Assembly (NCBI GenBank): GCA_947302275.1
Contig: CAMYUW010000001.1
Span: 62,001-126,000, forward strand
Source: an uncultured Prevotellaceae bacterium
GTDB taxonomy: Bacteria > Bacteroidota > Bacteroidia > Bacteroidales > Muribaculaceae
Reading direction: 5' to 3'
Length of the DNA stretch: 64,000 bases
Shown: one piece after another, positions 17,302 through 26,848 of the stretch
Numbering within the stretch: position 1 is the first letter of the stretch
Layout of the letters: every line of letters starts with the position of its first letter
Translations under genes and position numbers: made by a program
Notes under the pieces: generated by a model
What the model was told of the DNA's origin: nothing
Seen by the model: only the letters and a program-made list of their open reading frames with translations
The model's database searches: none

Positions 17302-18384
17302 TCACTTTACGCCAATTAATCTGACCGTCAACGCATCAACAATGGTCTTGATGAGCCATGACGCAAAGAAAGTAAGGATCATCGTCCATAAAGCCACTAA
17401 ATTAATGTCACTGAAAATGGTGATTACGGGTTGGTAAAACCATCTGACTGCCTTAGTAAAAAACAAGGCATGAAAGAACCACATATATACGCTCACCTCG
17501 CCCATTTTGATCAATACCTTTCTAAATGCCAAACATTTAAACTTATTGAAAAACACCACTATGGCACAAATGACTATTGGAGCGTAGAAAAAATCCAGCT
17601 GGAATGCGAATACAGCACTCCTATAAAACCTTAGGACTAGTGGAATAAACAACATCAAGCCACATACAACCAAAGTTTCGATACTTGAAAGCCGTTGGAT
17701 TTCAATCTTTTCATAATAACCTTGATGTGCAAAAAGAAAGCCTAAAATCATGACCGGCGTCATCATCATGCAATTAAACAACGCCAAAAGAGGTTGATTG
17801 TCAATGATGTCTGAAACCTTAAACCCAAGTAAATTCAACAACGATGGGATTTCATGCACTGCAACCGCAAGCAGATAAGCTATAACTATTGATATTACTG
17901 CATTACGAACTGGTCTATGCGCAATGAATCTAGCCATAAATGGCATCACAATCATTGCAAAAATAAAGAAGTAAACAAACCAACTATAATAATTAAAATA
18001 GGAACTGATGCCAAACAAGTTATATACAAGCGTTACGACGTCGGAATTTAATACCTCACTCAAACACAAAGGCCAAGTGAAAACAAATATAATGATCCAA
18101 AACGGTATCAGCAGTTTTATGATATGCTTAACACTATATTTCAAATCCTTGGCCTGAGAAAAAGCATAACCATAACCAACCAGGAAAGCGAAAATACCAA
18201 TACATATCTTGAAAACATGATAACATCTCGAAAAGAGGGAATAATCAAGATTCAACGCTATATCGTAATCGCCAGTTTCATAACAATGCAACAATAGCAT
18301 AAAAATAATAGCAACGCCTTTGACGATGCTTGTCATTCTTTTGTCGAAAACCACATGTTGATTAGTGCTATCTACCACTATCAA
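17302..18384 (-). CDS. Acyltransferase-3 family membrane protein
   Basis: A hydrophobic protein of up to 360 residues with ten or so membrane segments. The first helix region SIVKGVAIIFMLLLHCYETG has the family pattern, with His at the usual place, and LVGYGYAFSQAKDLKYSVKH follows as in other Acyltransferase_3 members. The start is uncertain: TTG at 18384, GTG at 18378 and ATG at 18336 are in frame, and the first ATG would cut into the conserved opening. It lies 9 bases before the acyltransferase at 16294. Probable O-acylation of the surface polysaccharide. Confidence 0.83.
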   Translation of the reverse strand: MIVVDSTNQHVVFDKRMTSIVKGVAIIFMLLLHCYETGDYDIALNLDYSLFSRCYHVFKICIGIFAFLVGYGYAFSQAKDLKYSVKHIIKLLIPFWIIIFVFTWPLCLSEVLNSDVVTLVYNLFGISSYFNYYSWFVYFFIFAMIVMPFMARFIAHRPVRNAVISIVIAYLLAVAVHEIPSLLNLLGFKVSDIIDNQPLLALFNCMMMTPVMILGFLFAHQGYYEKIEIQRLSSIETLVVCGLMLFIPLVLRFYRSAVFAFQLDFFYAPIVICAIVVFFNKFKCLAFRKVLIKMGEVSVYMWFFHALFFTKAVRWFYQPVITIFSDINLVALWTMILTFFASWLIKTIVDALTVRLIGVK

Positions 18385-18407
18385 AAGAAATTATCGGAAT
18401 TTGTTTA

Positions 18408-19589
18408 TCACTCTCTCCACCAATACTGATCAAATCCCCTAAAACCAGTTGTTCCAAAATAATATACAAAAAACATGAAAAACGTAAAGCCAGAGTAAAG
18501 AAATAACATTATGGCTGTTTTTCGATCCTGATCCTTCCAAAGATTCATTCGCAGCAAAGGCAACGTCATTACAATCGGATAAAGGAACCACGACAAATAG
18601 GCAAAACGATTTGAAAACGATGATCGGATAACCATAATCCAGAATGCGTTACACAATAGGTATACATTAGCAAAAACCGTATAGGCCAAATCTGTAAACT
18701 TTCTGTACCTAGTCACATACCAGATCAGAGCGACAGGAAATGAACTATACAGCAAAAAGTCCCACCTGAATCCCGTACGAGAGAAAGCATCTGCAGCATC
18801 AGATTCTGATGCATCGATTGAATAACTTGACATTCGATCATCAAAACCTAAAGATGCGAAGAAGTTGGTGACAGCTGATCCTGCTACTAGAGAAATGCCA
18901 ATTGAAATGAGCCAAAATCGCAGAGCATTCTTTGTATCCTTAATGAAATATAGCGATGCAATCGCAGCAGCGCTCGGCAACATAGTAGATCTATGTATGC
19001 CTAACGCTAAGAACATTAAGAAATAGCTAAATAAACGCTTAACAATATTACCATCAGTTAACAAGCACAAAGCTACAATCTCAATACTGCATGCCATTCC
19101 ATTTCTAATACCATTGGTGCCATAAGAGAAAAACGAGAAAGCTGTAAAGAAGTATATCATTGCAATCCAAAGGTTCTTGCGCATCAATAGCCAAGCGCAC
19201 CAAAACATGCCGCCAATATATACAAACTCAACAGCAAGAAAATATTCATGGGGATTGAGATGTAAATGTCGGCAGAATACAGCAAAATCTTTCCACAACC
19301 ATTCAGTCTCGAAACTGATAGCGTCATAAACTGGCTCCATCAATCTATAGCTATTATAGTAAACACGCATGTCACCAAATTCGCCAGCAACTTGCCTTAA
19401 TCCCAAAAAATAAATAAGAAATAATGTCAACAGTAATGCAGCAAACTGAATTGGAGATCCTTCAGCACGAAGAATCTTTTGTTGAGCAGAACCAATATAA
19501 TAAAGCACCGTTGCCCAACTCAAAAAAAGAAAAAAGATATAGTATGCAGTACCGTAGTACCAAGGATCAATAAATTCAATTGGTTCCAT
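18408..19589 (-). CDS. EpsG-family membrane protein, probable polysaccharide polymerase (Wzy role)
   Basis: A 393-residue protein with about ten membrane helices. The segment LGLRQVAGEFGDMRVYYNSY near residue 62 and FFSYGTNGIRNGMACSIEIV in the middle match the EpsG/O-antigen-polymerase-like pattern found in many polysaccharide loci. It is the only polymerase candidate in the window, so it likely links repeat units on the periplasmic side. It sits between two acyltransferase genes. No flippase is visible nearby. Family level is fairly sure; the polymerase role is inference from context. Confidence 0.8.
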   Translation of the reverse strand: MEPIEFIDPWYYGTAYYIFFLFLSWATVLYYIGSAQQKILRAEGSPIQFAALLLTLFLIYFLGLRQVAGEFGDMRVYYNSYRLMEPVYDAISFETEWLWKDFAVFCRHLHLNPHEYFLAVEFVYIGGMFWCAWLLMRKNLWIAMIYFFTAFSFFSYGTNGIRNGMACSIEIVALCLLTDGNIVKRLFSYFLMFLALGIHRSTMLPSAAAIASLYFIKDTKNALRFWLISIGISLVAGSAVTNFFASLGFDDRMSSYSIDASESDAADAFSRTGFRWDFLLYSSFPVALIWYVTRYRKFTDLAYTVFANVYLLCNAFWIMVIRSSFSNRFAYLSWFLYPIVMTLPLLRMNLWKDQDRKTAIMLFLYSGFTFFMFFVYYFGTTGFRGFDQYWWRE

Positions 19590-19635
19590 ATCTATTTTTG
19601 ATAAAAATCTCGATTAGAACAACTTTCCTAGATAA

Positions 19636-20634
19636 TCACAATCTCATCAAGATTGCAGCAGGTGAACGTTTTATCAACTCCGATAACATGGCCGATACGA
19701 TTGTGTACCCCATCGCTATCAAAATGGCGACTACCGGATGAACAACCATATCATAAAAAACGGGAAAACAAACACCGACCACAATCATCAGAATTAAATG
19801 AAATATATAAATGCCCAAGGCATTGCTGCCCAAGAACGAAATAACTCGTTTAACACTTTTGGACCGGGGATTCCAATCCTTAATAAGCAAAAAAAGAGCG
19901 ACCGACAGCAACATAGCCCCATAAGTAGGGAAACAATAATTTCCTCCTTCAAACTGGCAATGTGTTCTATTGACAACTGCAATTGTTTCAATCGACAACA
20001 ATGTCAAGCCAGCTATTGCACAAACAACAGGTATCCACTTTGCCAAATGACGGGGACCAAGATAATCGCCAATGTACAGATACACAATACCATACAACGT
20101 GAACACTCCATGCCGCCACTCAACCAATGAGGTTTGAGGATTTTTCAAAATCACTATATCCCATGCCAAATTAGTGGCAAACGGGAAAACCAGCAGTGAG
20201 GCCACAACCAGCCATCGACACCAACCTGGTAACCGACAAAGAACAAAATTAATCAAATATATCGCTGCTAAAGAGAACAAGAACCAGTAGTACCCAATCA
20301 TTCTAATACTAAAGTATTTCCAATTGTTCTCTCTCAGCGATAATAAGCACATGACAACGACTGCCCAAAATGAACCCACAAACAATAATCTAGCGGATTT
20401 GGTTACAACCCTCTTGAAATCATAGTTGCGATTTACCGTCAATGCCCCGTTAATCATAAAAAACAATGGTACGCCACAGGCACAGAACAGCCAAATTTCC
20501 TGTACTAAAGTAGGATAGTAGTAGACTCCCTCTCTGTAGCCGAAATCAACCATTCCGACATGATATAGTACGACAAAAAAGGCCGCCAAAGCCTTTAGTG
20601 CGTCATATCCAAAAAGGCGCTGATTACTTGGCAT
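19636..20634 (-). CDS. Acyltransferase-3 family membrane protein
   Basis: A 332-residue membrane protein from the ATG at 20632-20634 (MPSNQRLFGYDALKAL), two bases after the stop of the GT2 gene upstream; a longer frame to 20694 would overlap that gene by 58 bases and is less likely. The opening ALAAFFVVLYHVGMVDFG with its His, and VPLFFMINGAL, are Acyltransferase_3 hallmarks. About ten membrane segments. It probably transfers an acyl group to a sugar hydroxyl of the polymer; acyl donor and site unknown. Confidence 0.87.
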   Translation of the reverse strand: MPSNQRLFGYDALKALAAFFVVLYHVGMVDFGYREGVYYYPTLVQEIWLFCACGVPLFFMINGALTVNRNYDFKRVVTKSARLLFVGSFWAVVVMCLLSLRENNWKYFSIRMIGYYWFLFSLAAIYLINFVLCRLPGWCRWLVVASLLVFPFATNLAWDIVILKNPQTSLVEWRHGVFTLYGIVYLYIGDYLGPRHLAKWIPVVCAIAGLTLLSIETIAVVNRTHCQFEGGNYCFPTYGAMLLSVALFLLIKDWNPRSKSVKRVISFLGSNALGIYIFHLILMIVVGVCFPVFYDMVVHPVVAILIAMGYTIVSAMLSELIKRSPAAILMRL

Positions 20635-20636
20635 TT

Positions 20637-21563
20637 TTATCTCAGATGTTGTGACACTTGCCGGGCCAACCAATAATGGCGAGAGACCAGCCAAGCATAC
20701 ATAGACATTTTAGCAGAGGAGATACCTGTTTTTCTGATCAATGGGCCATCCTTTCTGACGACTTCCTGCAGCAATCGGATGCTTGAATCACTCTTATATC
20801 CACTAATTGCCGCAGCCCGAAGTATCTGTGTCATCTCACAAGCAAATCTCGCACGTGCGATATCACGATATTGAGGCCAAGATTCAATAGTATCCTGAAC
20901 GATACTACTCCAGGTCGTGTAAGCAGTGAATTTCTTCCCGTTAAACTTCTGCCGGGACGTACTGTTTAAATTGACCCGATAGTGGTAGAGGACTTGGCCC
21001 AAGACTCTAACCGTCTTTACCCGCTGCAATACTTGCCATACCAGTAAGGCATCTTCACCATAATACACTCCCGGATCAGTCTGCAAACCCTCAAATAAAT
21101 GTGTCTTGATTAGTTTGTCACAAAGAGAACCTCTAAAAGTAGTATGTTCCAGAAAAAGCTTAACCACCTGTTCCTGAGTATAATCAGTATCCTGTGGCAA
21201 CTTATTGGATATCTGGAACGAGACTACATCATAATCGTCCTTCTGTTGTTCCTTTAATAGAGTCTCTACAGTGTTAAGTTCAATCCAGTCATCGCTATCC
21301 ACAAATAGCACGAACTCTCCTCTGGCCTTATCAAGCAAATGATTACGAGTAGCGCCAACTCCACAATTTGGCTGGCTAAAAACTTCTATCCGCTTGTCCC
21401 GACGAGCCAACTCTTCTAGGATTGCTCTAGATCCATCTGTAGAGCCATCATCAATGAACACAATTTGCAAATCATGGTAAGTTTGGCCTGTAAGCGAGTC
21501 AACACACTCCTTCAAATAAGGAGCAGTATTATATACAGGTACAAGGATAGAAACCAGAGGCAT
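20637..21563 (-). CDS. GT2-family glycosyltransferase
   Basis: A 308-residue GT-A enzyme with VSILVPVYNTAPYL at the N terminus, IVFIDDGSTDGSRAILEE near residue 35 and the metal-binding LFVDSDDWIEL near residue 90. YGEDALLVWQVLQRV near residue 170 matches the catalytic-base region of polysaccharide GT2 enzymes. The C-terminal part is basic and not membrane spanning. It lies 15 bases after the GT at 21579 and 2 bases before the acyltransferase. Sugar specificity unknown. Confidence 0.9.
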   Translation of the reverse strand: MPLVSILVPVYNTAPYLKECVDSLTGQTYHDLQIVFIDDGSTDGSRAILEELARRDKRIEVFSQPNCGVGATRNHLLDKARGEFVLFVDSDDWIELNTVETLLKEQQKDDYDVVSFQISNKLPQDTDYTQEQVVKLFLEHTTFRGSLCDKLIKTHLFEGLQTDPGVYYGEDALLVWQVLQRVKTVRVLGQVLYHYRVNLNSTSRQKFNGKKFTAYTTWSSIVQDTIESWPQYRDIARARFACEMTQILRAAAISGYKSDSSIRLLQEVVRKDGPLIRKTGISSAKMSMYAWLVSRHYWLARQVSQHLR

Positions 21564-21578
21564 CGTGTATTATCGATT

Positions 21579-22778
21579 TTAGTGATTCTCTGCCAGCCAG
21601 CGGCGCTGCGCCTCCATCAAATTGTTGAGCAAAGACTCTGCTGCAGCTCGCCCATTAAAATGAGAACGCACATATTCGCATCCAGCCTTTGCAATAGCCT
21701 CTAATTCTTGTTGATGCTCAGGCTGCTGATAGTAACTGATTTTCGATTTTAAATCATCAAGTGACCCGTCATAGCCAATGTAATGCACACTCTCCTTCAT
21801 GCCATAGTCCTCATAATAGCCAACAGTCTGGCCAATATAGGCACAGCCCGAAGCCATTCCTTCAACAAAGCCGATACCAGGCAGACCCGTTATTTCCTCT
21901 CCTACGACACACATCTTGTAGTCATTGAACTTTTCAACCATGTCAAAGGAGTAATACTTCTTCTGGCGACCCAGGAAAAACTTATCGTGCAAACGATTAA
22001 TAACTTTCTTTACGGGATTAACCTGATTGGTAACATTATATGGCTTATCCTCAGCAAGATAATCGCTATTAAAGCAATCGACCCATGGTTTCAATTCTTC
22101 AGCATTATCATAAACCTGCTTACGGGCAGGCTGCAGGCAATTGGTCCCATAGTACTTTTTGATATAAGGGGGATAGGTTACTGTTCCCACTGATACAGCC
22201 TTGTTCAAACGCTCGGCAAACGGTTTTACAACCTTAAACCGCTCAGCAAAAACAAAGGGAATCACAAGGTATTGCTTATGGAACCAACCGAAATACTCAT
22301 CGAATGCGATAAAGCGCTTCTGCATATCACTCTCGTTGTACATCAAGTCAGGATCTAATCTCTCCATAACTGCAGCTTGATCGACAGTGAAATGCAACTG
22401 GCTCAATGCAATAAAGGCATCTGGGCGCTGCTTGAAATCAAACTGACCAGCAAACAGCTGATACATAATGACAATATCATCATGCCTGATGTCGCTCTCG
22501 TGTTTCAAGACAGTAACCTTCTTCTGAGGAATGCCATTCTTCCACATCGCAATGTGGTGTTCAATGAAGCGGAATGACTGCAAAAAGCGATTCCTTGTAG
22601 AATAAGACAACGACAATCCGCGCTCATTGATATAGGAGCACACTTCCACATCTTCACGAGAGAGAAGGTAATCCAATATATATTTATGCTTTATGGCAAC
22701 AGATTGCTTAAAGATGAACTTGTTAAGTGTCTTTAGCAAGAATTCATTGCCATGGAGGTTTACAAAGACAATTCTCAT
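21579..22778 (-). CDS. GT-B-fold glycosyltransferase-like protein
   Basis: A 399-residue protein that I place in the GT-B glycosyltransferases from its C-terminal half: CVVGEEITGLPGIGFVEGMASGCAYI resembles the donor-binding region with a glutamate, followed by a short helical end as in GT1/GT4 enzymes. The N-terminal 200 residues (opening MRIVFVNLHGNEFLLK) are not recognised. It lies 40 bases after the nucleotidyltransferase-like gene and before a GT2 gene. It could transfer the unusual activated group made by the 22819-25721 module, but that is a guess from position. Confidence 0.7.
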   Translation of the reverse strand: MRIVFVNLHGNEFLLKTLNKFIFKQSVAIKHKYILDYLLSREDVEVCSYINERGLSLSYSTRNRFLQSFRFIEHHIAMWKNGIPQKKVTVLKHESDIRHDDIVIMYQLFAGQFDFKQRPDAFIALSQLHFTVDQAAVMERLDPDLMYNESDMQKRFIAFDEYFGWFHKQYLVIPFVFAERFKVVKPFAERLNKAVSVGTVTYPPYIKKYYGTNCLQPARKQVYDNAEELKPWVDCFNSDYLAEDKPYNVTNQVNPVKKVINRLHDKFFLGRQKKYYSFDMVEKFNDYKMCVVGEEITGLPGIGFVEGMASGCAYIGQTVGYYEDYGMKESVHYIGYDGSLDDLKSKISYYQQPEHQQELEAIAKAGCEYVRSHFNGRAAAESLLNNLMEAQRRWLAENH

Positions 22779-22818
22779 AATTATACTACCCGCTTTATTT
22801 TACATGCGATAGATTAAC

Positions 22819-23505
22819 TCATTCATGCATAGCGTACTTCACGCTCCAATCCTTGTAGTCATCAATTTCGATGGGACGGAATATTTTCTTATCCAGAAGC
22901 ATCGAATATATAATATGAGACAAATACAGGGGAGTATAGTCCTTGAGTTTGTCATAGTAGTGACAGAACTCGCCAGCATCCTCAAAGCAATAGCCTCCAG
23001 CGCTGAAGAAATGGCTTACAACACGCTTTTCGATGATATTGGTAACATAGAACATGTCATCTACAGCAACATAGCTTTTGTGCTGAGGGTCAACAATTGG
23101 TAGATTCTCCAAGGCATATATCGCCACTCCATTTTGAGGCAATATCTCATCTGTAGAGAAATAGCAATCGGCATCCTTAATGAAGACAACGCCTTCGATA
23201 TTATTGATACGAATGGCTTGTGCTACCGTCTCGGCCTGTGAAGACGTGGGATTATCGAGGATAGTAACATGCGCGTTGGTCAGTTTATGCTTGCGGAATT
23301 GCATTGACAGCTGCTCACTGAGCATAAACCGCTCCTCATGCTCCCTTAAAATCACAAAATAGATTTCACTGATCTCACTCATGGGCAGACCGGTAATCGC
23401 CTTAACGCAAAACATAGTACCCTCGTCGTCATATTTGAATGGCGATGGTAACTTTCGTGCATAATCAGCATGATCAGCGGCAATCGGTACAATAAGAGTC
23501 ATCAT
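22819..23505 (-). CDS. Nucleotidyltransferase-like protein with degenerate nucleotide loop
   Basis: A 228-residue protein that seems to have the NTP-transferase fold: a central VVFIKDADCYF (Asp pair in the metal position, near residue 108) and the C-terminal RPIEIDDYKDWSV, the usual end of such enzymes. The N-terminal loop, normally AAGxGSRF, is replaced by VPIAADHADYARKLPS, so NTP binding may differ or be lost. The stop codon of the kinase-like gene lies 3 bases upstream. It might be a glycosyltransferase-like or regulatory partner of the intact nucleotidyltransferase at 24987-25721. Function not known. Confidence 0.6.
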   Translation of the reverse strand: MMTLIVPIAADHADYARKLPSPFKYDDEGTMFCVKAITGLPMSEISEIYFVILREHEERFMLSEQLSMQFRKHKLTNAHVTILDNPTSSQAETVAQAIRINNIEGVVFIKDADCYFSTDEILPQNGVAIYALENLPIVDPQHKSYVAVDDMFYVTNIIEKRVVSHFFSAGGYCFEDAGEFCHYYDKLKDYTPLYLSHIIYSMLLDKKIFRPIEIDDYKDWSVKYAMHE

Positions 23506-23508
23506 GTT

Positions 23509-24393
23509 CTAGTCGTTTTTTGAGTTGTTCAAGGTTGCTAACTGTCCTGATATCACTCGCTTAAGATAAGCAATAACTTTCTCGTCATGCCCATATTGCA
23601 GAATGCGCAAGAAGTTCATCAGCTGCAATGGCATATAATATTTTCTATACCATTGGTATTGAGTCGTAAAATACTCATCTATTGCTTTGTCAATCTTTTC
23701 ACTGACAATACTTAATCTAACCTTATCAAACGGTTTGTGATACATCAGTGTTGACCATAAATAGGCAGTATCCTGGCGTATTTTTACAATATCCAGCAAT
23801 GGCGACTCGATGAATGAGTCCAAAAAGTCAATCAGGTAATAATTATTACCGTTAAACAGAATGTTGCTGAAAGTAAGGTCGCCATGGCAGGTCCCGACTG
23901 GCATCTCCATATCACCCACTCCATCCATGATTTCTTGAGAACGCTTTACAAGCTTAAGGGCCTCTTCGTCATCCTTGAGATGGATATTCTTCGATACTTT
24001 GCGGGCAACATCGGCCATCTTGTCGGTCAAGATATGTGATGGCACCGTCTGCATTGTCGAGGCATTGATTTCCAGGTCAATAAAATACTTGATCGCACCA
24101 ATAAGGTACTTGATCTGCTCAAAGCCAGCGTTCTCAAAATACTCGACAAAATTCTTGGAATAAATATATTCCATCTTGATGGTTGCATCACTCTCCGACT
24201 GCTCAACCTCAAAGATTTTGGGCACACGGATATTCTGATACTCTCGCTTGGAGGCAGTAATCTGCTTGTTGGCCTGGTTGATCAGGCGTGGCACATAGGC
24301 TGGATCATGCGTACTCTTGTGGATATGTAGTTCATTATCCTCATTAACTATCGCAATATCGCAACCGGAATGGCCTTGAATGTCTAGTCTCAT
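23509..24393 (-). CDS. Aminoglycoside/choline kinase-fold phosphotransferase
   Basis: A 294-residue protein with the APH/choline kinase fold. The Brenner-type catalytic loop is CHGDLTFSNILF near residue 173 and the metal-binding LIDFLDSFIESPLLDIVK follows near residue 192. The N-terminal lobe is short and carries no obvious membrane segment. It lies between a HAD phosphatase and a nucleotidyltransferase-like gene. Together with the cytidylyltransferase-like enzyme at 24987 this is similar to LicA/LicC-style routes, in which an alcohol such as choline is phosphorylated and then activated with CTP. The alcohol is unknown here and no LicD-like transferase is seen. Confidence 0.82.
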   Translation of the reverse strand: MRLDIQGHSGCDIAIVNEDNELHIHKSTHDPAYVPRLINQANKQITASKREYQNIRVPKIFEVEQSESDATIKMEYIYSKNFVEYFENAGFEQIKYLIGAIKYFIDLEINASTMQTVPSHILTDKMADVARKVSKNIHLKDDEEALKLVKRSQEIMDGVGDMEMPVGTCHGDLTFSNILFNGNNYYLIDFLDSFIESPLLDIVKIRQDTAYLWSTLMYHKPFDKVRLSIVSEKIDKAIDEYFTTQYQWYRKYYMPLQLMNFLRILQYGHDEKVIAYLKRVISGQLATLNNSKND

Positions 24394-24415
24394 AGTTTTA
24401 GTTAGAAGGAAAATA

Positions 24416-24970
24416 TTAGAGGTTTATCTTGATATAGTGGGCTCCAGATGCCTGAGCAGCTCTCAGGCCCACTTCAGAATCTTCAAAGATGAGTGTCTCA
24501 TCGGGATTAACTCCCATTCGGGCCATGACGGTATTGTAAATCTCAGGCGATGGTTTGCCTTCAACCACATCCTCTCCGGCCAGTATCAGGTCAAAATCCT
24601 CGATTGCGCCGATATGATTCAACGCATTCGTTAGATTTTTACCTCGGGCTGTTGAAGCTACTGATGTCTTTCCGCCACTCTGACGAAACATTCTTATGAA
24701 TCCGAGAAGTGCGTCATTCACTTCAAACATATCGAAATAATCAGGATAGCAATCTCCCTTATGTGCCCGAATAAGTTTGCGGGTCTCTTTGTCATCAATA
24801 CCCATGGCATCCATAAAGCCATCAAAACGCAAACCATAACACTTACGGTACTGAGTCTCACTCAAAGATAAACCTAATGCATCAAAAGCCTCTCTATAGG
24901 CATGATAGTTTGCCTTGAATGTATTGACCAGCGTTCCGTCAAAGTCGGTTATCAGCAGCTTAATCTCCAC
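24416..24970 (-). CDS. HAD-superfamily phosphatase (subfamily IA)
   Basis: A HAD hydrolase of about 184 residues with all four motifs: ITDFDGTLVNT (nucleophile and acid-base Asp), SVASTARG, GKPSPEIY (lysine) and IFEDSEVGLRAA. I prefer the GTG at 24968-24970 as start, 16 bases after the upstream stop, because homologues begin just before the DFDGT motif; an ATG at 25022-25024 is in frame but overlaps the nucleotidyltransferase gene by 38 bases. Likely dephosphorylates a small phosphorylated intermediate of the same module. Substrate unknown. Confidence 0.85.
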   Translation of the reverse strand: MEIKLLITDFDGTLVNTFKANYHAYREAFDALGLSLSETQYRKCYGLRFDGFMDAMGIDDKETRKLIRAHKGDCYPDYFDMFEVNDALLGFIRMFRQSGGKTSVASTARGKNLTNALNHIGAIEDFDLILAGEDVVEGKPSPEIYNTVMARMGVNPDETLIFEDSEVGLRAAQASGAHYIKINL

Positions 24971-24986
24971 GGCAACAAATATTATT

Positions 24987-25721
24987 TTATTGCATTGACT
25001 GAATAAATTCTTCGGGAGTACCATAAGAATGATACTCTTCCATTGTAGCCAGCCGAACGGTTTTGCCCTCTGCTAGCAGGTAGTTATACAGCAGAGACAC
25101 ATAAAACTCAGGCTTTCCATGAGTTCCATCTTCGAGCAACTGGTGAGCGATACGTTTAAAATCTTTTCCGCTTCCAAAGAAGTATGCACCACACAAAGCA
25201 TGGTTTGAAATCGGCTCTTTCTCGGCAGTGCGTATCACACAGCCCTGGCTATCAATCTGGGCATAGCTATAACGCGGATTATCCGATTCAAAGGATACTA
25301 ACGCGCCACCATCTGCTTTACATGCTGGAACCGAAAGCGCTTTGGCAACCAATCTGTTATACTCGGCACTGCGGAATTCCAAATCACAGTCCATCACCAC
25401 AATGGCATCCTCGTCATCAATTCCCTCTTCGGCGACCAAGCAAGTCTCGACAGCACCCCTTGTGGTCTTCAATACTGAGAAGATGTTTGCATCAGGCTGT
25501 TTTTCTCTGATAAGTTCATCGATATGCTGGTTGTCTATATGCTCTTGACGCACGATGAAACTGTATTTCATCTCAATTCCATCAATGGCCACGCTATTGA
25601 TAGCCCTTTGAAACAGAGGCACACCCTTTAGTTCAATCAAGGGCTTAGGGGTATTCCAGCCAGCTTTAGCGAAACGAGAACCTTCGCCAGCCATGGGCAT
25701 TATGATGTGTAGTGGTCTCAT
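24987..25721 (-). CDS. Sugar/alcohol-phosphate nucleotidyltransferase (NTP_transferase)
   Basis: A 244-residue nucleotidyltransferase with the intact loop MPMAGEGSRFAKAG, then TPKPLIELKGVPLFQRAI and a metal-binding VVMDCDLEFR near residue 110. The fold covers LicC-like CTP:phosphocholine cytidylyltransferases and sugar-1-phosphate transferases. The gene is followed by HAD, kinase-like and nucleotidyltransferase-like genes in one run with small gaps, so it probably activates a phosphorylated small molecule for transfer to the polysaccharide. I cannot tell CTP from other NTPs. Confidence 0.86.
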   Translation of the reverse strand: MRPLHIIMPMAGEGSRFAKAGWNTPKPLIELKGVPLFQRAINSVAIDGIEMKYSFIVRQEHIDNQHIDELIREKQPDANIFSVLKTTRGAVETCLVAEEGIDDEDAIVVMDCDLEFRSAEYNRLVAKALSVPACKADGGALVSFESDNPRYSYAQIDSQGCVIRTAEKEPISNHALCGAYFFGSGKDFKRIAHQLLEDGTHGKPEFYVSLLYNYLLAEGKTVRLATMEEYHSYGTPEEFIQSMQ

Positions 25722-25745
25722 CTGATTAATATTATAAATTCACAA

Positions 25746-26831
25746 TCACACTTTTGCACGCAAAGCCTGAGTGAGAAATGACATGCTGAGCAGACGCTGT
25801 TGTTCAAGTAATGATTGGACAGATTGCCAATCAATATCATCGCTTGGAGGCAGATTCAGCGAACTGGCGTTTATAAAGCGTTTTTCCAGACCTAAAGAGT
25901 GGAGAAGGCTAGAAATTCTTGAATTTCCCCGCTCGGGATTACCCATCGTGTAAAAGTCTCGGCCAAAGAGGATACTGAAAACAGTACCGTGAAATGAATC
26001 CGTCACTACGATAGCGGCCTTGCTCAGCATTGCCAACCACTGTTGCACACTGAGTTTGGCTTTCCAACCAGCAGCGAAATAGCGCACTACTAAACCCCTC
26101 TCTGAGGCCAATTGATTGAAAAATGCCTCCTTTTCGGGAGTAATATCCAGGCAATAGACAGCAAGATAGGGTTCTCCCCCATCCCAACTATCATCAATGA
26201 TAGTCTTATATCCTTCAGCATCGAGAAGCAATGTCGGGTCAAGCACACATTGCGCTTTCACACCCAAGTGCTCACGACACAAGTCCACACCATCAGCTTC
26301 ACGGACCGAAACAGCATTCATCTGCTGTGCCAATGCGGCACACGCAGCCGATTGCTCAGCCGTATATTCCCACTCATTGGTGCCAAACGATGCTGCATAG
26401 GCGACGCGTTTCAAAGGAAGGCCTTCGGCAAAACGCAAGAACATGTCCTCCAGGTGGTCGCCATTATACGTGGCGCGCCACACTTGATCGCTACCCACCA
26501 CGAGTGCTTCAAGGCCATACTGGTTCACCACTTCAGGCTTGTAGTGCCACATCACCTCGGTCTTATTGATGTGCTGTTCGACAAACTGCCCCAGCAACTC
26601 GCTTCGCAACGAACCTTTATAACGTTTGGGCAACTTGATTTTCTTGCCCGTCAAGCGTTTCAATAACGCACGAGTCCAGTTGAAGGCGAAATGAAATGGG
26701 GCATATCGTTGATAGGCATCAATCGTGATGGGTTCATGACCCATATTCTTGAGAACCTGCTGCAAAGCCCAGTTCTGCAAAAGGCCGCCATAATTCATTT
26801 CCAGCGGCTGTGTCACGATGCCGATGCGCAT
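25746..26831 (-). CDS. Polysaccharide pyruvyltransferase family protein
   Basis: A 361-residue protein from the ATG at 26829-26831 (MRIGIVTQPLEMNYGGLLQN), preceded at a good distance by AAGGAA; a TTG frame start at 26852 is less likely. The family motif VVTDSFHGTVFSILFGRDF is near residue 280 and LEALVVGSDQVWR near residue 120. Members transfer pyruvate from phosphoenolpyruvate to sugars as ketals, but many in Bacteroidales loci are not characterised. It follows the first GT2 gene of the operon. A negative charge on the polymer is the likely result. Confidence 0.88.
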   Translation of the reverse strand: MRIGIVTQPLEMNYGGLLQNWALQQVLKNMGHEPITIDAYQRYAPFHFAFNWTRALLKRLTGKKIKLPKRYKGSLRSELLGQFVEQHINKTEVMWHYKPEVVNQYGLEALVVGSDQVWRATYNGDHLEDMFLRFAEGLPLKRVAYAASFGTNEWEYTAEQSAACAALAQQMNAVSVREADGVDLCREHLGVKAQCVLDPTLLLDAEGYKTIIDDSWDGGEPYLAVYCLDITPEKEAFFNQLASERGLVVRYFAAGWKAKLSVQQWLAMLSKAAIVVTDSFHGTVFSILFGRDFYTMGNPERGNSRISSLLHSLGLEKRFINASSLNLPPSDDIDWQSVQSLLEQQRLLSMSFLTQALRAKV

Positions 26832-26848
26832 TTCCTTATTGCTTCCGG

